A program made the translations under genes and the position numbers. A stretch of DNA of 51,504 nucleotides, taken from contig JAAZAR010000045.1 of assembly GCA_012514235.1 (NCBI GenBank), positions 1 to 51,504 of the forward strand, read 5' to 3'. Every line of letters starts with the position of its first letter. Within the stretch, counting starts at the first letter, position 1. The stretch is from Actinomycetota bacterium (GTDB lineage Bacteria > Actinomycetota > Thermoleophilia > UBA2241). This document shows, one piece after another, positions 49,977 through 51,504 of this stretch. A model generated the notes under the pieces. That model searched no databases. It was not told where the DNA came from and saw only the letters and a list, made by a program, of their open reading frames with translations.

Positions 49977-50375
49977 CTAGACCCGGCGACGCTTGCGCGG
50001 GCGGCAGCCGTTGTGCGGCACCGGCGTCACGTCTTTGACACTGATGATCTCGAGGCCGGCCGCCTGCAGCGAGCGCACGGCGGTCTCGCGACCCGAGCCG
50101 GGACCGCGCACGAAGACCTCGACCTTCTGAAGGCCGTGCTCCATGCCCTTCTTGGCGCAGGACTCAGCCGTCACCTGAGCGGCGAACGGGGTGCTCTTGC
50201 GCGAACCCTTGAAGCCGACTGAGCCGGCACTCTCCCAGGCGATGACGTTGCCCTCCTTGTCGGTGAGCGTCACCTGGGTGTTGTTGAACGACGTCTTGAT
50301 GTGCGCCTGGCCGACGGCGATGTTCTTGCGGACCTTGCGGCGCTGGCGACCCTTGGCTCTCTGAGGCTTTGCCAC
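49977..50375 (-). CDS. rpsK: ribosomal protein uS11
   Basis: A 132-residue platform protein of the 30S subunit. It has [44 protein letters not shown] and the C-terminal [21 protein letters not shown], all diagnostic. GTG 50375 begins it, 17 bases after rpsM, and rpsD follows 10 bases later. Confidence 0.97.
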   Translation of the reverse strand: MAKPQRAKGRQRRKVRKNIAVGQAHIKTSFNNTQVTLTDKEGNVIAWESAGSVGFKGSRKSTPFAAQVTAESCAKKGMEHGLQKVEVFVRGPGSGRETAVRSLQAAGLEIISVKDVTPVPHNGCRPRKRRRV

Positions 50376-50392
50376 TCTGCTCTACTCCTCCG

Positions 50393-50764
50393 CTACTTCT
50401 TGCGCTTGCCGCTGATCGTCCGCTTGGGACCCTTGCGGGAGCGCGCGTTGGTGCGCGTGCGCTGCCCGTTCACCGGCATGCCGCGACGGTGACGGATGCC
50501 CCGGTAGCAGCCGATGTCCGTGAGACGCTTGATGTTCTGGGAGCGCTCGCGGCGCAGGTCGCCTTCGACGGTGACTTCGCGGTCGATGGCGTCGCGCAGC
50601 CGGATGATCTCCTCTTCCGTGAGGTCACGCACCTTGGTGTTCGGGTCGATCCCTACGATCGAGAGGACCTTCTGGGAGGTCGAGCGACCGATGCCGTAGA
50701 TGTACGTGAGTCCGATCTCCACCCGCTTCTGCGGCGGGATGTTGACGCCTGCGATACGTGCCAT
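50393..50764 (-). CDS. rpsM: ribosomal protein uS13
   Basis: A 123-residue head protein of the 30S subunit. [26 protein letters not shown] begins it, and [35 protein letters not shown] is the usual basic C-terminus that contacts the P-site tRNA. It starts 6 bases after rpmJ. Confidence 0.98.
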   Translation of the reverse strand: MARIAGVNIPPQKRVEIGLTYIYGIGRSTSQKVLSIVGIDPNTKVRDLTEEEIIRLRDAIDREVTVEGDLRRERSQNIKRLTDIGCYRGIRHRRGMPVNGQRTRTNARSRKGPKRTISGKRKK

Positions 50765-50770
50765 GCGGAC

Positions 50771-50884
50771 TTACCCCTGCCTCTGACGATGCCGCGGATT
50801 CGAGCAGATCACCTGCACCGTGCCGTGACGGCGGATGATCTTGCACTTCTCACACATCTGCTTGACTGATGCTCTTACCTTCAT
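50771..50884 (-). CDS. rpmJ: ribosomal protein bL36
   Basis: A 37-residue protein from ATG 50884 to TAA 50773-50771. The sequence begins [21 protein letters not shown]. The zinc ligands C11, C14, C27 and H32 are all present, so this is the zinc-binding paralogue. It lies between infA and rpsM as expected. Confidence 0.97.
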   Translation of the reverse strand: MKVRASVKQMCEKCKIIRRHGTVQVICSNPRHRQRQG

Positions 50885-50957
50885 CCGTGATCCTCGCTAC
50901 GCGCGCGAAGAGGCCTCACGGCCCTCGCACACCGCTCCGGGCGACCCACGAGGGCCG

Positions 50958-51179
50958 CTACTTGAACCGGTACGTGATCCTGCCTCTGCTCAGGTCGTAG
51001 GGCGACAGCTCGACCTTGACCCTGTCGCCGGGCAGGATGCGGATGTAGTTCATGCGCATCTTGCCCGAGATGTGGGCGAGCACCTCGTGATTGTTGTCGA
51101 GGTGCACGCGGAACATCGTGTTCGGCAGTGCTTCGACAACCTCGCCTTCGATCTCGATGGCTTCTTCTTTCTTCGCCAT
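50958..51179 (-). CDS. infA: translation initiation factor IF-1
   Basis: A 73-residue OB-fold factor that blocks the ribosomal A site during initiation. [27 protein letters not shown] and [38 protein letters not shown] are typical. I start at ATG 51179, with GGGGAG just upstream, rather than the longer frame from 51221. A 73-base gap separates it from rpmJ; nothing else is seen there. Confidence 0.98.
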   Translation of the reverse strand: MAKKEEAIEIEGEVVEALPNTMFRVHLDNNHEVLAHISGKMRMNYIRILPGDRVKVELSPYDLSRGRITYRFK

Positions 51180-51294
51180 ACTCCCCACTCGTCGACAGAC
51201 AGCGGCCTGACATACTACCACAAACGGGCGGCCTCACAAACCACTCCGTCGATGGGGGCGCGGTGGCCGAGGACCGCGCCCTGGTCTTCTGGTG

Positions 51295-51504
51295 CTAGGC
51301 TCCCGCGCCGCTCCTTTCCGAGCGGCGGCGCGTGAGCACGCGAGGCCCCTTCTTGCCCACCGCGACGGTGTGCTCGAAGTGCGCCGACAGTGACCCGTCT
51401 GCCGTGTGGATCGCCCACCCGTCGTCGGCGACGACGACGTCGTGGGTCCCGGCATCCACCATCGGCTCGATGGCGAACACCATCCCTTCTTCCAGCCGCG
51501 GACC
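51295..51504 (-). CDS. map: methionine aminopeptidase, C-terminal part (truncated by window edge)
   Basis: The frame enters from the right edge and ends at a stop at 51295, giving 69 residues. [24 protein letters not shown] and [22 protein letters not shown] carry the two C-terminal metal-ligand Glu residues (IEP and FEHT) of the M24 pita-bread fold. It removes N-terminal Met from new proteins. Its place upstream of infA is normal. The last dozen residues ([11 protein letters not shown]) are a non-conserved tail. The 115 bases between it and infA show no clear feature. Confidence 0.93.
   Translation of the reverse strand, partial: GPRLEEGMVFAIEPMVDAGTHDVVVADDGWAIHTADGSLSAHFEHTVAVGKKGPRVLTRRRSERSGAGA

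Overview
High-GC DNA with short gaps and many GTG/ATG-TGA stop/start overlaps. The conserved blocks point to a deep-branching member of the Actinomycetota: enolase - DivIC/FtsB - DUF501 - exopolyphosphatase is an actinobacterial order, and metG-tatD-rsmA-ispE-glmU-prs-rplY-pth-mfd-prsA-mazG is a common Gram-positive housekeeping chain. A trimeric [FeFe]-hydrogenase operon, Rex and clostridial-type ferredoxins suggest an anaerobe or fermentation-capable facultative organism. I cannot place it more precisely. No stretch longer than about 300 bases lacks a gene. The largest gaps (about 170-235 bases) hold terminator-like hairpins, a promoter-like site, or a tandem repeat.

Layout. 1-1217: a compositionally different, lower-GC strip with two small convergent genes (one apparently frameshifted), ending at a tRNA-Leu(UAA). 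1271-24267: housekeeping genes, mostly on the minus strand (cell division, enolase, MazG, foldase, Mfd, Pth, L25, Prs, GlmU, tRNA-Gln, IspE, RsmA, TatD, MetG). A secreted papain-like protease and a secreted D,D-carboxypeptidase sit among them as a divergent pair. 24427-27610: a plus-strand catabolic operon with an Lrp/AsnC regulator, a class-III aminotransferase, an agmatinase-family ureohydrolase and a coupled small membrane protein.

27846-37444 (minus strand) is the most interesting region. Rex is followed by an operon of response regulator, HydC (NuoE-like), HydB (NuoF-like), HydA (catalytic [FeFe] subunit), a sensor kinase whose input is itself a ferredoxin/[FeFe]-hydrogenase-like module, a second stand-alone receiver, and a receiver-PAS-kinase hybrid. 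I found two 18-bp Rex-type operators. One sits on the -10 box of a near-consensus rex promoter and the other lies just upstream of the hydrogenase operon. The picture is a NAD(H)/ferredoxin-linked hydrogenase under NADH control through Rex, plus a probable redox/H2-sensing phosphorelay with three receivers, two kinases and no DNA-binding output in the window.

37677-45127: homocysteine methyltransferase-like protein, RsmI, two acetyltransferases, a solitary DNA methyltransferase, an 8Fe ferredoxin, a ROK sugar kinase, an LCP-family cell-wall protein and TruA. 45178-51504: an ECF transporter energizing module (EcfT and two ATPases) after the end of the ribosomal alpha operon (rplQ, rpoA, rpsD, rpsK, rpsM, rpmJ, infA), and the 3' end of methionine aminopeptidase at the window edge.
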